Notes: generated by a model from the letters alone, not told the origin. DNA of 64,000 nt from G963674685 sp964591275 (GCA_964591275.1 CAZQAE010000025.1:4777-68776), one strand, 5' to 3'; shown: positions 17,698-26,709, counted from the first letter of the stretch. A program made the numbers and translations.

Positions 17698-18588
17698 CTA
17701 CGCCTCCGCGTGGCCAGTCACGGCTGATTCGCCGTATTTGGACATCCAGCGTTGCTGATGCTTGCGCGAGAAAAATAGATGCAAATGCCTGGGAGCGGCG
17801 TTCCTCGCCGTTTTGGCAAAACGAACAACGCGGTAGGGCTTGGCGATGCCGACCTTCTTGGGCGCCAAAAGATGGTCGAAGACTCCCTTGGAATCCATGA
17901 TCTTGTCAAAACGCAGATAGACGTTTCCGATCTCCGTGGGCCGGTGGGCGTCGGACCCAGCGCTGACGCTTTTGTCGAATAGTTCGCTGAGCATATAGGC
18001 CCGATAGTTTCGGCTATCGGGCAGATGCCCGTTGGTCGTTTCGATAAGGTCGATGTTGGAAAACAGGTCGGGGTTAAAAAGCGCGGCTTTTCTTTTGCGG
18101 CCAAAGTTTACGTTTTTGTAGGAGGGGCCGAAAGGATGCGGCAGGCACACCAGAGCGCCATGCTCTTTGGCTGCGGGGATCAGTTCGCTGAAGGAGCGAT
18201 CCAGCTTGGCGTAAAAGCGACTGCACTTATGAGGCTCCACCTCTTTGCGATAAAATTCCTCCAGCGCGGCGGCTTCCCGAAAATAAGCAATGAATTCCAG
18301 GCGTTCGGAGGTTCCCACTTCGATGGCGGGGATGGAAAGGACCCGCCGGCTTTCGGTCAGCAGGACGGATCCGCGAATCTCATTGTGATCGCAGATCGCC
18401 GCGCCCACGTTGTTTTCCCGGCATTTGTTGATGATTGTTTCGAGCGTATTCCCCGGGGCGTCGGAGTAGGAGGAATGAACATGCATATCGACGCAAAGAG
18501 CCTTCGGACCTTTCGCCCAAACCCGATGATCCATAACCGGTGTTTGTATTTTGGCGGATTTCTTAAAAAGTCTTCTCATTTTTTTCAC
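17698..18588 (-). CDS. PHP-domain metal-dependent phosphoesterase
   Basis: This 296-residue protein has the PHP metal-site motifs in order: DMHVHSSYSD at 34-43, ICDHNEIRG near 65, the IEVGTS glutamate near 89, LPHPFG in the middle and GSDAH near 212. PHP enzymes hydrolyse phosphoesters using two or three metal ions; the closest types act on nucleoside bisphosphates or phosphosugars, but the substrate is not clear here. No signal peptide, so probably cytoplasmic. A basic C-terminal tail extends beyond the domain. It may share a transcript with the DUF3108 gene 90 bases upstream. Confidence 0.85.
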   Translation of the reverse strand: MKKMRRLFKKSAKIQTPVMDHRVWAKGPKALCVDMHVHSSYSDAPGNTLETIINKCRENNVGAAICDHNEIRGSVLLTESRRVLSIPAIEVGTSERLEFIAYFREAAALEEFYRKEVEPHKCSRFYAKLDRSFSELIPAAKEHGALVCLPHPFGPSYKNVNFGRKRKAALFNPDLFSNIDLIETTNGHLPDSRNYRAYMLSELFDKSVSAGSDAHRPTEIGNVYLRFDKIMDSKGVFDHLLAPKKVGIAKPYRVVRFAKTARNAAPRHLHLFFSRKHQQRWMSKYGESAVTGHAEA

Positions 18589-18678
18589 TTTCTCAATGAA
18601 TTCAAATTCAAAAATGGCGCGAGTCGCCCAAAGGCGCGGAATTTTGTCCGCCCTATTACCTTATCGTAAGGGATTGCC

Positions 18679-19626
18679 CTAAACTTTAGAGCGTTTGACG
18701 AGATTGACCGTCACGTCTCCGAAGGAAACGGCGTCTTTGACCTTGCCGGACAATGGAATGAGGTTTTTGTCGACAAGTACTTTTCCCTCTCCCGTTTTCA
18801 TTCCGAAAATTTTCTGATGAATTTCAACAATGCCCATGAGGGCGGCTCCGGGAGTCTTTTTAACCCATTTTTTTTCTTCGTCCATTTGCTCCTTGGACGC
18901 CACATGAATTTTATAGCTGTCTATCTCCTTATAAGGGACCGTCTGAATCGAAAATTCATGTCCCGGCTTCATTTCGCCGTAGCAACCGGCCCGCACATTA
19001 TACATGAAACCGACAAAATCTTCATAAAAAACTCCGGGGAGTATTTTCCTGACTTCGCGTTTCTTGCGTTTACCGTTCCTATACTTACGAAAATGCCATT
19101 CCCCGCGTTTATAATCGAATCTGTGAATACTCTTATAAACGCGCTTGCCTTTGACGGAAACGCGGGAAAAGTACGTCGCTACAAGCCTTTTCTTTCCATT
19201 TATTTCCATCACCTCAAGGTAGGAACGGAAAAACTGGCGCTTCATTTTAGTGGCCCAGCCGACAACGCCCGTGGCCACGGCGTCAATCTCGGCAATGAGC
19301 TTGTTGCCATAACCGGGCCGGAAGGTGACGTCGAGGTCTGCGGCTTTGAACGTGGAAAGGAAATCAACTTCAAACTTCAGATGTTCCCCGACTAATCCGG
19401 CGAACAAAGGGTCCACAACGGTTATTTTCCTCTTGGCCCCAGACTTCATCTTCAGCTTTTTTTTTGGACCTTCGACAACCTTTTTTTCGCTGTCCGCCGT
19501 AAATGCCCGCAGCAGAAAAGGCGGCGCCGCAAAAGCCGTCAGCGCGCAGGCCAAAGAGTTTTCCAGGAAATCGCGTCGTTCGGGCGAATAAATGCTTTCG
19601 ATAATTTTATTTTCGTTTTTCGGCAC
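18679..19626 (-). CDS. DUF3108-like periplasmic protein
   Basis: After a Tat-like signal (RRDFL followed by a hydrophobic stretch ending in LLRAFTA) and a Lys-rich spacer, the mature part resembles DUF3108. It starts with a GEHLKFEVDFL strand and continues through beta-rich segments with the IHRFDYKRGEW and LPGVFYEDFVGFMYNVR blocks. DUF3108 proteins are envelope proteins of poorly known role. I take the GTG at 19626, which has GGGGGA 4 bases upstream; an in-frame TTG at 19644 is possible. Many Lys and Arg residues make it strongly basic. Confidence 0.7.
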   Translation of the reverse strand: MPKNENKIIESIYSPERRDFLENSLACALTAFAAPPFLLRAFTADSEKKVVEGPKKKLKMKSGAKRKITVVDPLFAGLVGEHLKFEVDFLSTFKAADLDVTFRPGYGNKLIAEIDAVATGVVGWATKMKRQFFRSYLEVMEINGKKRLVATYFSRVSVKGKRVYKSIHRFDYKRGEWHFRKYRNGKRKKREVRKILPGVFYEDFVGFMYNVRAGCYGEMKPGHEFSIQTVPYKEIDSYKIHVASKEQMDEEKKWVKKTPGAALMGIVEIHQKIFGMKTGEGKVLVDKNLIPLSGKVKDAVSFGDVTVNLVKRSKV

Positions 19627-19702
19627 TTCGTCCCCCAAGGTCAAGGCAGGTCAGAATATAGATCGCCGAGTAAAACTGTCAACAATAAATGGCGATAATC
19701 GT

Positions 19703-19717
19703 ACAATGAATCATTGT
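19703..19717. promoter_or_regulatory. 15-bp palindrome overlapping dodecin promoter
   Basis: ACAATGA and TCATTGT form a perfect 7-bp dyad around a single central A. Its right end overlaps the -35 box of the candidate dodecin promoter, a position suitable for a repressor. The binding protein is unknown. Confidence 0.45.
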
Positions 19718-19742
19718 TATTGGTAATCTGATCCGATATAAT
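19714..19742 (+). promoter_or_regulatory. Sigma-70-like promoter for the dodecin gene
   Basis: TTGTTA at 19714-19719 and TATAAT at 19737-19742 are separated by 17 bases. It is the best promoter match upstream of the dodecin gene and would give a leader of about 75 bases. Confidence 0.5.
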
Positions 19743-19822
19743 GCTTGAAAATTATCCGAAAGAAGGGCCGTAAAATTATCTAACGTAACGCGACTTACAC
19801 GTCGGAATTATGGGGGTTTCTT

Positions 19823-20032
19823 ATGGACAGCGTTTACAAGGTTATTGAGCTTGTCGGATCGTCGCCGAACTCGTGGGAGGATGCGGCCAAAAACGCCGTG
19901 AACAAAGCGGGGAAATCATTGCGCGACTTGCGCATCGCCGAAGTCGCGGCGATGGATATGAAAGTCGAAGACAACGCGGTCGTCGCCTTTCGCGTCCGCG
20001 TCAAAGTATCGTTCAAATTCGACGAGAACTAA
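19823..20032 (+). CDS. Dodecin (flavin-binding protein)
   Basis: The 69-residue protein matches the dodecin family in length and sequence: VYKVIELVGSSPNSWEDAAKN at the N-terminus (flavin-site tryptophan in SWEDA), then LRDLRIAEV and a final beta strand. Dodecins assemble into dodecamers that store or buffer flavins, often FMN or riboflavin breakdown products. A G-run serves as ribosome site. It is a single gene with its own promoter and palindrome. Confidence 0.92.
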   Translation: MDSVYKVIELVGSSPNSWEDAAKNAVNKAGKSLRDLRIAEVAAMDMKVEDNAVVAFRVRVKVSFKFDEN

Positions 20033-20264
20033 TCGGCTTTTTATCAATCGCCGAAAATGTTTTAGGTCCACGGACTCATTGACGTAGGGCGCAGTGCCGA
20101 TGTGCGTGATGATCGGAAACTGTCGGCACATGCTCGGAAAGTACAGGGCATTGAGGCGCGGATCGTTAATGTCGAACAGTTGAATTAGTAGCTGAAACTT
20201 GAATCCATGAATGCGTGGAGACCTAAAAGCGCAGGCAATGCGTTCGCGCAGATTATCGTTTATT

Positions 20265-21647
20265 TTACCCTCCAGCTTCACCCTTTATTCGAATCAGCAA
20301 CTCGCTGACCGCCGCGGCCAGGGCCTCGACGGTCTTTGGAGTAAAGTGATCGTAGTCAATGAAAAGATCTTGACCGAAAACGGTGCCGGGAATCCTCTTT
20401 TCAAGCTCCGCCTCCGTGTCCAGGACGACTACGCCCGGCAATTCTTCCAGCAGTTCCGCCAGGCGCATCGGTCGCGCCAGGGAGCGCTCCGGCGCCGCGT
20501 CATGGATTAAGGCCTGATGAAAAGACTTCATGGCCTCTTCACGCCGTCCTGCTTCCAGCAGGCACTTGCCTCGCCGATACCACAGGGCCGCGTATTCGTC
20601 ATCCAGGGTAAGGGCTTTATCATACATTTTCAAAGCGCCGGCGCAATCGCCTTCATCCTGCATGACGGTTCCTGTCGTGTACGCAGCGAGCCAGTTTTTC
20701 AATTCCTCTTTGTTCATTTCCTCTTTGTGATAGGACAACAAAGGCCAGAAATCCGACTGATTGGTGGTCGGAGTGATGAATACAAACACGGCTTGGGCCG
20801 CATGTGTTTTCCGAGCGGCTTCCAAATAGAATTGCTCGTGGGTTTTGGCCATTTCCCTTTTTATGTTTTTTTGCACTCGTATTTCCCGGGGATGAAGGGA
20901 CTGTGCAAATTCTTTCGGTTTTGAAAAATACTCCTTTTTTGGCAGATTCGGATCCAGCGGAAAAGGTTGCAGGAGCTGGGGCGGGGGTGGCGCGGCGTGC
21001 GCCTTTTGCACGCCGAAAATATCTTCCAGAAGCCGAAAAACGCGAAGGCCTCTAAAAAACCGTAGCGCTTTGACTTGCTTTGCGCTTTTCGAAAAATCCT
21101 CGCGGCGAATCTCCGGCCCGAAATCCGGTGCGATCCCGGCCGGATAGACCAATACGGCGTCCGGCGCCAGCTTCAAAACCCGGTCCAGCGCGATGCCGAC
21201 CTCCAGCGCGCTGCTGCCCCTGCTCGCCAAATCGATGAGTTCAAAATCCTCGGGAAGCTTTTCTTTAGCCAACTTGCTAAGGCGCAAAATATCGCCGAAA
21301 CCGGCTATGGGACTGGAACCGAGAATGAAGGAGCGAAAAACTCCGGTGGGCTTGGGCATTTCAAAGTGCGCCGGCGGCAGGGAATCGAGAACTTTATAAA
21401 ATCTTCCGTCGGAAAGCGGAATCAGTTCGCCGCGCTCGGGATGGGCAAGGCTCGTGTAGCGTGTTGAATAGTGGGTTATTTCACCGATTTTATTTTTATC
21501 GAAAAGCTGAACCGGCGAGTGGGCAAGCTCTTCTTCGCTCCTTGCGTCGGGAAATCGTCCCGCAACGCGCAGTCCAAATTCCAAAGCTGCGAGCGCCAAA
21601 ATCAAAATGGCGAGGTTGATCGCGATAAAGCGGCTAATGTTTTTCAT
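20265..21647 (-). CDS. Membrane-anchored SGNH-hydrolase-like protein with TPR insert
   Basis: Starting at MKNISRF, the protein is 460 residues with one N-terminal membrane helix. Residues about 105-195 read like an SGNH hydrolase start: RSFILGSSPIAGFGD (the first S of GSS as nucleophile candidate) and DAVLVYPAG. Near the end, FIDYDHFTP supplies a D-X-X-H-like pair. Between them lie two tetratricopeptide-like repeats (TVMQDEGDCAGALKMYDKAL and YAALWYRRGKCLLEAGRREE). This mix suggests an envelope esterase or acyl-transfer partner, but no substrate can be named. An upstream ATG at 21698 exists in frame but adds residues before the hydrophobic segment and has no ribosome site. Confidence 0.65.
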   Translation of the reverse strand: MKNISRFIAINLAILILALAALEFGLRVAGRFPDARSEEELAHSPVQLFDKNKIGEITHYSTRYTSLAHPERGELIPLSDGRFYKVLDSLPPAHFEMPKPTGVFRSFILGSSPIAGFGDILRLSKLAKEKLPEDFELIDLASRGSSALEVGIALDRVLKLAPDAVLVYPAGIAPDFGPEIRREDFSKSAKQVKALRFFRGLRVFRLLEDIFGVQKAHAAPPPPQLLQPFPLDPNLPKKEYFSKPKEFAQSLHPREIRVQKNIKREMAKTHEQFYLEAARKTHAAQAVFVFITPTTNQSDFWPLLSYHKEEMNKEELKNWLAAYTTGTVMQDEGDCAGALKMYDKALTLDDEYAALWYRRGKCLLEAGRREEAMKSFHQALIHDAAPERSLARPMRLAELLEELPGVVVLDTEAELEKRIPGTVFGQDLFIDYDHFTPKTVEALAAAVSELLIRIKGEAGG

Positions 21648-21811
21648 GGTTCGGGCCGAATTGGTATCTTCATAATCATGTCCATCACAAACATTCATAG
21701 ATGATCGGATCGGGATGGGTCAATGCGAATCGCGTCTTGAAAACTTTTATTGTTGCTCCTATCGTCTTCCATTATCGGGAATACCGCACCTTATAAGGAC
21801 GGACATCAACA

Positions 21812-22816
21812 ATGACGCGACCGCGCAAGGAACAGTTTTCCGGCTGCATCATCGGGCAGGCTCTTGGGGACGCCGCCGGTTTCGTCGTCGAAGGGTACTC
21901 AACATCCGTCTGCAAGCAGTATGTCAAAAACGTACTCACATCGGAAAAGCCAATGCAGCAAGGTCGCAGTCCCTTTTCCTTCGGGCAATATTCCGACGAC
22001 ACGCAACTGGCTCGCGAACTTCTTCAGAGCATCGTGATCCGCCTGGACTTTGACCCGGTCGATTACGCGCAGCGCATCGCGGATATCTTTTCCTCCGATA
22101 GAATCGTGGGCCGGGGAAGAGCCACGCAGCAAGCCGCAGACAGGCTGAATCGCGGCGTTCCCTGGGATCAGGCCGGCGCGCCTTCCTCTTTGGCCGGCAA
22201 TGGCAGCGCCATGAGAAGCGCTCCGGTCGGGCTTTTGTTTTTCGACAATCCTGAGCGTATGTTGCAGGTCGCTACAGACCAGGGGCGCATCACGCATCAG
22301 GATCCGCGCGCCGTGGCAGGATCCATAGCGATTGCCGGCGCTGTTGCGATTGCCTTGGAAACCCCGGACATCAAGCCGGCGGATTTCTGCGGGCAAATCA
22401 CCGAATGGACCGCCGAGATTAGCCCATTGTTTTCCGAGCAAATCACTCGGCTTCCCGAGTGGGTGGAGTTGCCCTGGGAAAAGGCCATGCCGCTTATCGC
22501 CGCCGCCGGCCTCGACCCCGCCGAGGGAAAAATCTGGGAAGGAATCTCGCCCTACGTGGTCAGTAGCGTCCTTTGGAGCCTCTACGCTTTTCTCAAGACG
22601 CCGCACAACTATTGGGATACAATCTGCACCGCCATCATCTGCGGCGGAGACGTGGATACCACCGCCGCCATGGCTGGGGCCGTCAGCGGCGCTTATCTTG
22701 GCCTGGAATCCATCCCCAAGGAGATTGCCCGCCACCTCAACGACCAGGGAGCCTGGACCTATTCCGATCTGGTCAACCTCGCTGAGCGCAGTTTCGACAT
22801 GAAGCTCGGCGCATAG
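21812..22816 (+). CDS. ADP-ribosylglycohydrolase (DraG-like)
   Basis: This 334-residue protein belongs to the DraG/ARH family, which removes ADP-ribose from proteins or small molecules using two Mg2+ or Mn2+ ions. The metal-site motifs are present: the GDAAGF block near residue 19, QYSDDTQLA near 59-67 and GGDVDTTAAMAGA near 275-287. It is one of three enzymes of ADP-ribose or AMP modification in the window, with DarT/DarG and Fic, but is not in their operons. The last 24 coding bases plus 4 beyond the end recur as an identical 28-bp copy about 1.9 kb downstream. Confidence 0.9.
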   Translation: MTRPRKEQFSGCIIGQALGDAAGFVVEGYSTSVCKQYVKNVLTSEKPMQQGRSPFSFGQYSDDTQLARELLQSIVIRLDFDPVDYAQRIADIFSSDRIVGRGRATQQAADRLNRGVPWDQAGAPSSLAGNGSAMRSAPVGLLFFDNPERMLQVATDQGRITHQDPRAVAGSIAIAGAVAIALETPDIKPADFCGQITEWTAEISPLFSEQITRLPEWVELPWEKAMPLIAAAGLDPAEGKIWEGISPYVVSSVLWSLYAFLKTPHNYWDTICTAIICGGDVDTTAAMAGAVSGAYLGLESIPKEIARHLNDQGAWTYSDLVNLAERSFDMKLGA

Positions 22817-22820
22817 CGCG
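22793..22820 (+). repeat. 28-bp direct repeat, copy 1
   Basis: This stretch covers the last 24 bases of the ADP-ribosylglycohydrolase gene (encoding the FDMKLGA tail and stop) and 4 bases beyond. An identical 28-bp copy lies at 24730-24757. Together they bracket the GT-C glycosyltransferase gene, as expected from an insertion or duplication that used the gene end. Confidence 0.9.
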
Positions 22821-23234
22821 GGCAAAAAAAACGGCCTTCTGGAAAATACTTCGAATGATATTTCCTTTGCCGAGTTGGCCATGAAGAGTGCAATCCGGGT
22901 TCATAACTACAGCAATCTTTGATAGGTTTGCTCTTCTTCAAACGGATTCCCAGCGTTGACAGTCAAAAAAAACCTAGTACGATTCATAATCTGGTAAATA
23001 ATTGTGGGCAGGCAAAGACATTTTTCAAGGGAAGCACCCGAAATCCCATCGGACGATTGGCCCCCCCCCCCATGCCTCAGAAAACCCATGTTCGAAGTAT
23101 AAAAAATGCCAGTGCAAAGGAATGAGCCTCCGTACTGGGGGAAAAACGGCTTCAGTCCATTTCGAGCTGAACCGGTTCAATAGGATAGGCTCAATTATTG
23201 CTGCAAATCTCGTTTGTGCGAGGGGATTAAAGAC
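22821..23234. other. Intergenic region with C11 tract
   Basis: About 410 bases between the first 28-bp repeat and the glycosyltransferase start. It contains an 11-base C run at 23061-23071, a slippage-prone tract not inside a recognised gene. I see no clear gene, terminator or promoter with good boxes. Confidence 0.5.
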
Positions 23235-24701
23235 GTGACCTCTACAGCGCCTCGCTGGATCATGGCGATCTCGATCATCGTGCTTCTAACACTGAGCTTT
23301 CTCTCGACTCGCTGGAGACCAGTGGAAGATTCGTATATTTCATTTCGCTACGCGGCCAACGCATCTCTAGGTCAGGGACTTGTTTTCAACCCCGGAGAAC
23401 GGGTCGAAGGTTTCACCAATCTTCTTTGGACGGCGCTGCTATCGGTTTTGGGCCGGTGTGACTGGAAGAATATCCCAATGATCGCCCTGTCGCTCGAATT
23501 ACTTTTGGCGATTTCCACAATGCTGGTACTGTGGAAATGGACAGGCAGCTATCTCTCCGTTCTCCTGTTGGCCATATTTCCAGGGTTCATTGACAACGTC
23601 GGCACGGGCCTCGAAGTTGCATTGCTCGCGTTCCTTTTCACATCAAGTGCATACCTGTTGCTCAAATCAGAGCGGCCAGCCCTTGGTTCACTTTGTATGG
23701 GATTGGCTTTTCTTACCAGGCCGGACGCTGGACTGGTAGGCGTCTTCGTTCTGATGGGGTTCTGGTTGGCGTCCCGGCGCGCGGAGCGCGACCAACGATT
23801 ATTCATACGCTTGATATTACCATTTGTTGGATTAGTGGTTGCTACGGAAGTGTTCCGTTTCTTGTATTACGGTGATGTGGTTCCGAATACTTTCCACGCA
23901 AAAGCTGCTTTGAGTTTTTCATCCGATCTCGCTTTGGGATTCAAAAACCTATGGCACTATGTCGCTCGCGGCGGCTTCGCTTTTTTGGTGCTCATAGTGG
24001 CAGCGCTCACTTTTGCTCGTAAGGACATTCGCTCTTTTGGCGTTGCTCTGGGTGCGTCGGCTTTTCTGGTTTACTATTTGTTGGCTGGTGGACCGAGCGG
24101 CAACCAGTCAAGGTTTCTCGCTCCACTAATCCCGCTTCTGTTGGGCATCATTCCGTGGATGGCGATTGGATTTTCCACACGCGTTTGGCGAGGCGCTCTA
24201 ATGACTTCTGTGATCTTGGGTTGCGCCCTGATGATATATTTTCAGGGTCCGCTTCCGACGCTGTCCAATAAAAGCACTTATCGGCTCGTCTCCCGAGCCA
24301 TAACCCCATTGCCTGCAGGAACAAAAGTCGTGTTTCAGGCCATTGGTTTGGTTGGGTGGGAGAATCTACACCTGACAATTATAGACCAGCTCGGTCTTAC
24401 AAACCGTGAAGTCGCGATTCACGGTGAACCACACCCCGAAATCCCTATCCAAGGCCATCGAAAATGGATGACGGCTGACCAATTCTTTGCCGCGAAAGCC
24501 GATTACTATGTGCCTTTCACTTCTGGCGCGTTGAAAAGGGGAGACTGCCCTGAGAACACGGTTTTCGCTCCAATTCCATTGGGGCCGGATGCTTCGATAA
24601 TAAAAGACCCTCGTCTTCTGAAATACTTCACGGCCATTACTCTCAAATCCGGCAGGGAGGGATGCGTTCTGGCATTTCGTAGAAATGGTCCGGATCAGTA
24701 A
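23235..24701 (+). CDS. GT-C fold membrane glycosyltransferase
   Basis: A 488-residue protein with about ten to twelve membrane segments. The first periplasmic loop holds the EDSYISFRYAAN motif with acidic residues, followed by GLVFNPGERVEGFTNLLW, a pattern typical of bacterial GT-C transferases related to arabinosyl or mannosyl transferases using polyprenyl-phosphate sugars. The C-terminal ~140 residues are soluble. I take the GTG at 23235 (GAGGGG upstream); a TTG at 23214 is in frame. The gene sits between two identical 28-bp repeats and its flanks are more AT-rich than the neighbourhood, so it may have been acquired as a unit. Confidence 0.75.
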   Translation: MTSTAPRWIMAISIIVLLTLSFLSTRWRPVEDSYISFRYAANASLGQGLVFNPGERVEGFTNLLWTALLSVLGRCDWKNIPMIALSLELLLAISTMLVLWKWTGSYLSVLLLAIFPGFIDNVGTGLEVALLAFLFTSSAYLLLKSERPALGSLCMGLAFLTRPDAGLVGVFVLMGFWLASRRAERDQRLFIRLILPFVGLVVATEVFRFLYYGDVVPNTFHAKAALSFSSDLALGFKNLWHYVARGGFAFLVLIVAALTFARKDIRSFGVALGASAFLVYYLLAGGPSGNQSRFLAPLIPLLLGIIPWMAIGFSTRVWRGALMTSVILGCALMIYFQGPLPTLSNKSTYRLVSRAITPLPAGTKVVFQAIGLVGWENLHLTIIDQLGLTNREVAIHGEPHPEIPIQGHRKWMTADQFFAAKADYYVPFTSGALKRGDCPENTVFAPIPLGPDASIIKDPRLLKYFTAITLKSGREGCVLAFRRNGPDQ

Positions 24702-24729
24702 ACTTGAGAGAGAAATAGCAAAGGCAAAA

Positions 24730-24757
24730 TTCGACATGAAGCTCGGCGCATAGCGCG
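24730..24757 (+). repeat. 28-bp direct repeat, copy 2
   Basis: Identical to 22793-22820. Here it lies in the spacer after the glycosyltransferase gene and would encode the same FDMKLGA tail followed by a stop, though no gene leads into it. It is a remnant of the ADP-ribosylglycohydrolase 3' end. Confidence 0.9.
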
Positions 24758-24882
24758 AACCCATGTCGAAAAATGAACTTGAATAATATGTCGCGGTTGC
24801 GATAACATCGCATGGCTTTGCGTTGCACTATGGTAGCGCATGTGAATGGCGACCGACAACAACGGGGTACTGGGAGAAAAGC

Positions 24883-26709
24883 ATGTTTACCGTCATCAAA
24901 ACTACCGGTGTGCGCATCGTCAAATACGCAGTCGCATTTCTGATCGCTTGTATTTTATCCGGCGCTTCGTTTTTTGCGTCCCCAGTGTCGGCGCAAGTCG
25001 CGCCTCCGATTAAAAGAACGGTCTTCGCCATCGGTAATATTACCCCACTTATCATACCATTTCCGCTTGTAGCGCACGTGCTGATCGACGACCAGCTCTA
25101 CCACGCGCAGACTTGGTTCTCGGCTTCGAGGGCGTCGGGGCCTGTTGGGCTGGCGGTGGATGAAGCGAACAAGCGCCTGTTTGTCTCCTATGAGAGTGCG
25201 CAGACGCTTAACGCCTTCAATGCAGAGGACGCCACCGAGCAGGGCAACATCCGTCTGGCCGGAACCAGCAACCTGGCGGGCATGGTCGTACACCAGGAGC
25301 GCGGCCACCTGTTCGTGGTCGATCGCGGGCAGCCGACGGTGTACGTTTTCGATACGCAGAACTTCGAGGCCGTGGAACAATGGATTATTCCGGGCACGCC
25401 GGGGCCCTGGGGCATCGACCTGGAAGGCGACCTTCTATGGGTGGCGAACACTACGGAAACCGTTCGAAGCTTCAACATCGACACGCACGAACTGGTCGAT
25501 CAGTTTACGCAAACAAATCCGGCCATCGCCATCGCCGTGACCGATTACCCGGAGCGATACGTTTTCACGACGGCCTGGGACGGCGGAACGCCGACCAGTC
25601 CCGGACTCACGAAGTACGCGGTGGATACGGATGTGGAAGACTTCGCAACCCTGCCCGGCGTCGGCAAGGGGGTGTCGCTGAATCCCGCCATCAACCAAGT
25701 TTACGTTATCGTATCGAACAATCTGGCCATATACGACATGGAAACCTTGGCGCCCCTTTATACTTATCTATTGGGCAATCTTTGGAGTTCGACGGACTGT
25801 CTGGCCAGCGAAGTGCGTTTCACGGGGACGGTCAAAAAGGAATGCATCTCGCATCCTGCCGGGCAAATCATCATCCCCGGCGACGAAGTCGTTTTCGAGA
25901 TCACGGTCCAAAACCGGCACTCAGAGCCGATCCATGTTCTTCCACTGGAGGATCAGTATGACACCGGCCACCTTGCCTTTGTATCCGCGACGCCGGTGTC
26001 CGACGACGCCATCGACGATGGCGTGATCAACTGGAGCGATCTTGTCGTGTCCTTTGGCCAAGATCAGGACCCCGGCGAAACCTTTACGGTGGAGGTTGTT
26101 TTCAACGCGACCGCGACCGAGTGCACAGAGTTCGTGGAAGGATCGAATTTAGGGGAAATTTCCGGGTTGGTCGATACCGAAGGCGAGACCCTTGACGATG
26201 CAGCGGGATCGGCGGATTACCGCATCAACTGCTACTGCCGTGAAGACGAGGACTGCGATGACGGGCTTTTCTGCAACGGCTTGGAATACTGCAATGAACT
26301 GGCGCAATGCGTGAGTCCAGGAAACCCCTGCCCACTTGATGACGAAGTTTTCTGCAACGGGCAGGAAACGGTGATCTGCGACGAAGATCTCGATGAGTGC
26401 GGGCACACCGGCGATCCGTGCGTGGACGACGGCAATTTCTGCAATGGCGACGAGACCTGCAACGAGCAGACGCAGCAGTGCGAGCACAACGGCGATCCGT
26501 GTGTGGACGACGGAATCTTTTGCAACGGCGATGATTATTGCGATCCGACTAAATTGGAATGTCAGCACACCGGCGATCCCTGCGAGGAATACGAAATTTG
26601 CGACGAGGACGCTGAACTATGCGTAGGCGACAATGTTCCTATTGGCGACGACGATGACGCCGGCTGGCCTGAGGGCAAGGTCACGGGTGGCTGCTGCGGA
26701 TGTGAATAG
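24883..26709 (+). CDS. Secreted beta-propeller/DUF11-like protein with Cys-rich repeats
   Basis: This 608-residue exported protein starts at an ATG with GGGAGA upstream and has a signal peptide ending near SPVSA. Residues about 45-300 read as YVTN-like propeller repeats (for example GPVGLAVDEANKRLFVSYES). A segment near 315-440 resembles a DUF11-type adhesion or surface domain (VFEITVQNRHSEPI, PGETFTVEV). The C-terminal ~150 residues hold at least four Cys-rich repeats of the type CVDDGNFCNGDETCNE, followed by an acidic GDDDDAG linker and a terminal GGCCGCE. Such Cys-rich repeats are known from myxobacterial and related surface proteins. The terminal Cys cluster may be a sorting or anchoring tag, which is inference. 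Confidence 0.75.
   Translation: MFTVIKTTGVRIVKYAVAFLIACILSGASFFASPVSAQVAPPIKRTVFAIGNITPLIIPFPLVAHVLIDDQLYHAQTWFSASRASGPVGLAVDEANKRLFVSYESAQTLNAFNAEDATEQGNIRLAGTSNLAGMVVHQERGHLFVVDRGQPTVYVFDTQNFEAVEQWIIPGTPGPWGIDLEGDLLWVANTTETVRSFNIDTHELVDQFTQTNPAIAIAVTDYPERYVFTTAWDGGTPTSPGLTKYAVDTDVEDFATLPGVGKGVSLNPAINQVYVIVSNNLAIYDMETLAPLYTYLLGNLWSSTDCLASEVRFTGTVKKECISHPAGQIIIPGDEVVFEITVQNRHSEPIHVLPLEDQYDTGHLAFVSATPVSDDAIDDGVINWSDLVVSFGQDQDPGETFTVEVVFNATATECTEFVEGSNLGEISGLVDTEGETLDDAAGSADYRINCYCREDEDCDDGLFCNGLEYCNELAQCVSPGNPCPLDDEVFCNGQETVICDEDLDECGHTGDPCVDDGNFCNGDETCNEQTQQCEHNGDPCVDDGIFCNGDDYCDPTKLECQHTGDPCEEYEICDEDAELCVGDNVPIGDDDDAGWPEGKVTGGCCGCE

Noticed and set aside
20033..20281. Minus-strand open stretch with protein-like sequence (for example QLFDINDPRLNALYFPSM) between dodecin and the SGNH/TPR gene
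   Set aside because: It has no ribosome site, its only start is a GTG overlapping the previous stop, and it runs antisense into dodecin. It could be a gene relic, but I recognise no family.
23061..23071. C11 run as a phase-variation switch
   Set aside because: It lies outside any recognised gene and about 160 bases before the glycosyltransferase start, so no effect on a reading frame can be shown; it is noted only as a slippage-prone tract.
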